Origin: Alkaliphilus transvaalensis ATCC 700919 | GTDB taxonomy: Bacteria; Bacillota; Clostridia; Peptostreptococcales; Natronincolaceae | Direction: 5' to 3' | Length of the DNA: 64,000 nucleotides | NCBI RefSeq assembly: GCF_000621485.1 | Contig: NZ_JHYF01000016.1 | Coordinates: 62,001-126,000, forward strand | Shown here: in pieces, positions 63,105 through 64,000 of the stretch | Numbering within the stretch: position 1 is the stretch's first letter | How the letters are laid out: each line of letters starts with the position of its first letter | Notes under the pieces: model-generated | The model's input: the letters and a program-made list of their open reading frames with translations, nothing else | Told to the model about the DNA's origin: nothing | Databases searched by the model: none | Made by a program: the position numbers and the translations under genes

Positions 63105-63216
63105 TTAAAGACAATTTCTTGGCAATAGTATTGCCTTGGAAATATTCATTTTTCAACATTTTCCGTCTTTTACTACCTAGATTGACCACAAATTAGTAGA
63201 TAATTGTACTTTTTTG

Positions 63217-64000
63217 TCATAAGGGCCAAAAAAGTAGTATTAAAGGTAGTCCTACTATTACTGTAATGATTGACAAGGGTAGTCCCATTCTCCAAAAGTC
63301 GGAGAAGTGATAACCACCTGGACCCATTACTAATGTATTAGATTGATGTCCTATTGGTGTTAAATAAGCACTGGAAGCTCCAATAGCCACAGCCATAAGA
63401 AAGGGATCGGCAGATACACCTAAACCTTGGGAAATATTTAAAGCTATTGGCGCCATTAACACAGCTGCTGCAGCATTATTGATGATATTTGTTAATAAAA
63501 GTGTTAAAACCATTACTACTATCAGTATCAATCTAGCAGATAAGTGGTTAGCAGATCTTAATATTTGCACTGCGATGGTCTCTGCTCCACCTGATCTTTC
63601 TAGTGCCTGACCAACAGGAATCATTGCTCCTAATAAAATGACAATTGACCAATTAATACTATCATAAGCTTCTTTAATGGTCAAAGCTCCTACTAAGATA
63701 ATTGCTATTGCTGACATTGAAAGGGCTATTTGAACTGGTAATATTCTAAAGGTAGTTAATAGTATACCTATAAAAAAAATAATCATCGATTCTATGGAAC
63801 GCTTAGTATCACCTAATTTAATATCCCTCTCTGCCAAAGGCAAACAGCCAAGGGTTTGCATGGTCTGTTGTAATTGGTTTTCTTGTACTTGTAATAAAAC
63901 AATGTCACCCGCCTTAAAATTGATACAAGATAATCTTCCCTTAAGTTCTTCTCCTTGACGAGATACAGCTATGAGGTTTACTCCGTATTGTCTTCTTAGA
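63217..64000 (-). CDS. SLC13/DASS-type permease with RCK_C (TrkA-C) domain, 5' end outside window
   Basis: The stop is at 63217 and the frame is open to the right edge; the start lies outside, so this is partial. Upstream of the methionine at 63861 the frame continues (R-R-Q-Y-G-V-N-L-I-A-V-S-R, G-D-I-V-L-L-Q), which is a TrkA-C-type regulatory domain. The visible C-terminal 214 residues hold membrane segments with L-L-T-N-I-I-N-N-A-A-A-A-V-L-M and T-P-I-G-H-Q-S-N-T, typical of DASS/citrate-sulfate permeases. Substrate is an inorganic or organic anion. Confidence 0.88.
   Translation of the reverse strand, partial: LRRQYGVNLIAVSRQGEELKGRLSCINFKAGDIVLLQVQENQLQQTMQTLGCLPLAERDIKLGDTKRSIESMIIFFIGILLTTFRILPVQIALSMSAIAIILVGALTIKEAYDSINWSIVILLGAMIPVGQALERSGGAETIAVQILRSANHLSARLILIVVMVLTLLLTNIINNAAAAVLMAPIALNISQGLGVSADPFLMAVAIGASSAYLTPIGHQSNTLVMGPGGYHFSDFWRMGLPLSIITVIVGLPLILLFWPL

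Overview
The window is AT-rich DNA from a low-GC, anaerobic, spore-forming Firmicute of the class Clostridia. An Alkaliphilus- or Natronincola-like relative is my guess from gene content, not a measured placement. The support is: strong AGGAGG-type ribosome sites with many TTG starts, a T-box leader, a preQ1 riboswitch, ferredoxin-dependent 2-oxoacid oxidoreductase genes, an HgdC-type activase pair, a molybdenum hydroxylase, a cwlD spore-cortex amidase, and intrinsic terminators after most transcription units. No rRNA, tRNA, CRISPR array, transposase or complete prophage was seen. Nearly all genes lie on the minus strand.

Layout. 0.3-7.3 kb: a coiled-coil protein, a WG-repeat lipoprotein, an apparently orphan T-box leader, a copper-amine-oxidase-like surface protein and a soluble chemoreceptor with a C-terminal PAS domain. 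7.6-11.9 kb: a preQ1-riboswitch operon holding a 2-hydroxyacyl-CoA-dehydratase-like protein, its ATPase activator, then queD, queE, folE and queC. 11.9-15.1 kb: a nickel/cobalt ECF transporter (cbiM-cbiQ-cbiO) plus a TVP38 protein, behind a promoter with a perfect 7-1-7 Fur-family operator. 15.3-26.1 kb: a catabolic block with a three-subunit molybdenum hydroxylase, the three AllF/AllG/AllH-type oxamate carbamoyltransferase proteins, a 57-residue extra ORF, a cyclase-family metal hydrolase, a nitrilase-family amidase and a class III CoA-transferase. These can be read as a route from a cyclic ureide through oxalurate and oxamate to oxalate and oxalyl-CoA, with carbamoyl phosphate as energy product.

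26.4-43.2 kb: a lipoprotein, an aminotransferase, a YgiQ radical SAM protein, a MerR regulator, the spore-cortex pair (polysaccharide deacetylase and CwlD), three tandem M42 aminopeptidases, CheR, and a housekeeping run (phosphatase, BaiN-like flavoprotein, membrane protein, cmk, ispH, S1-domain protein). 43.5-49.4 kb: accessory genes on both strands, including a three-domain lysin without a signal peptide, an Ig-like lipoprotein, a MATE transporter and a pyrophosphatase-like/PNPOx-like fusion.

49.5-64 kb: a serine operon (aminotransferase, serA, DUF1015), a membrane protein, a korDABC operon with an RpiR regulator, surE, an unknown zinc-ribbon protein, an oxaloacetate decarboxylase alpha-type subunit, mnmM-like and GNAT genes, an rluB-type pseudouridine synthase, a 5'-truncated flavoprotein pseudogene, and the 3' part of an SLC13 permease running off the edge.

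The most promising leads are the dehydratase/activase pair inside the queuosine operon (no queF in view) and the AllFGH-centred catabolic operon. Two small families of dispersed intergenic repeats were also recognised by eye.
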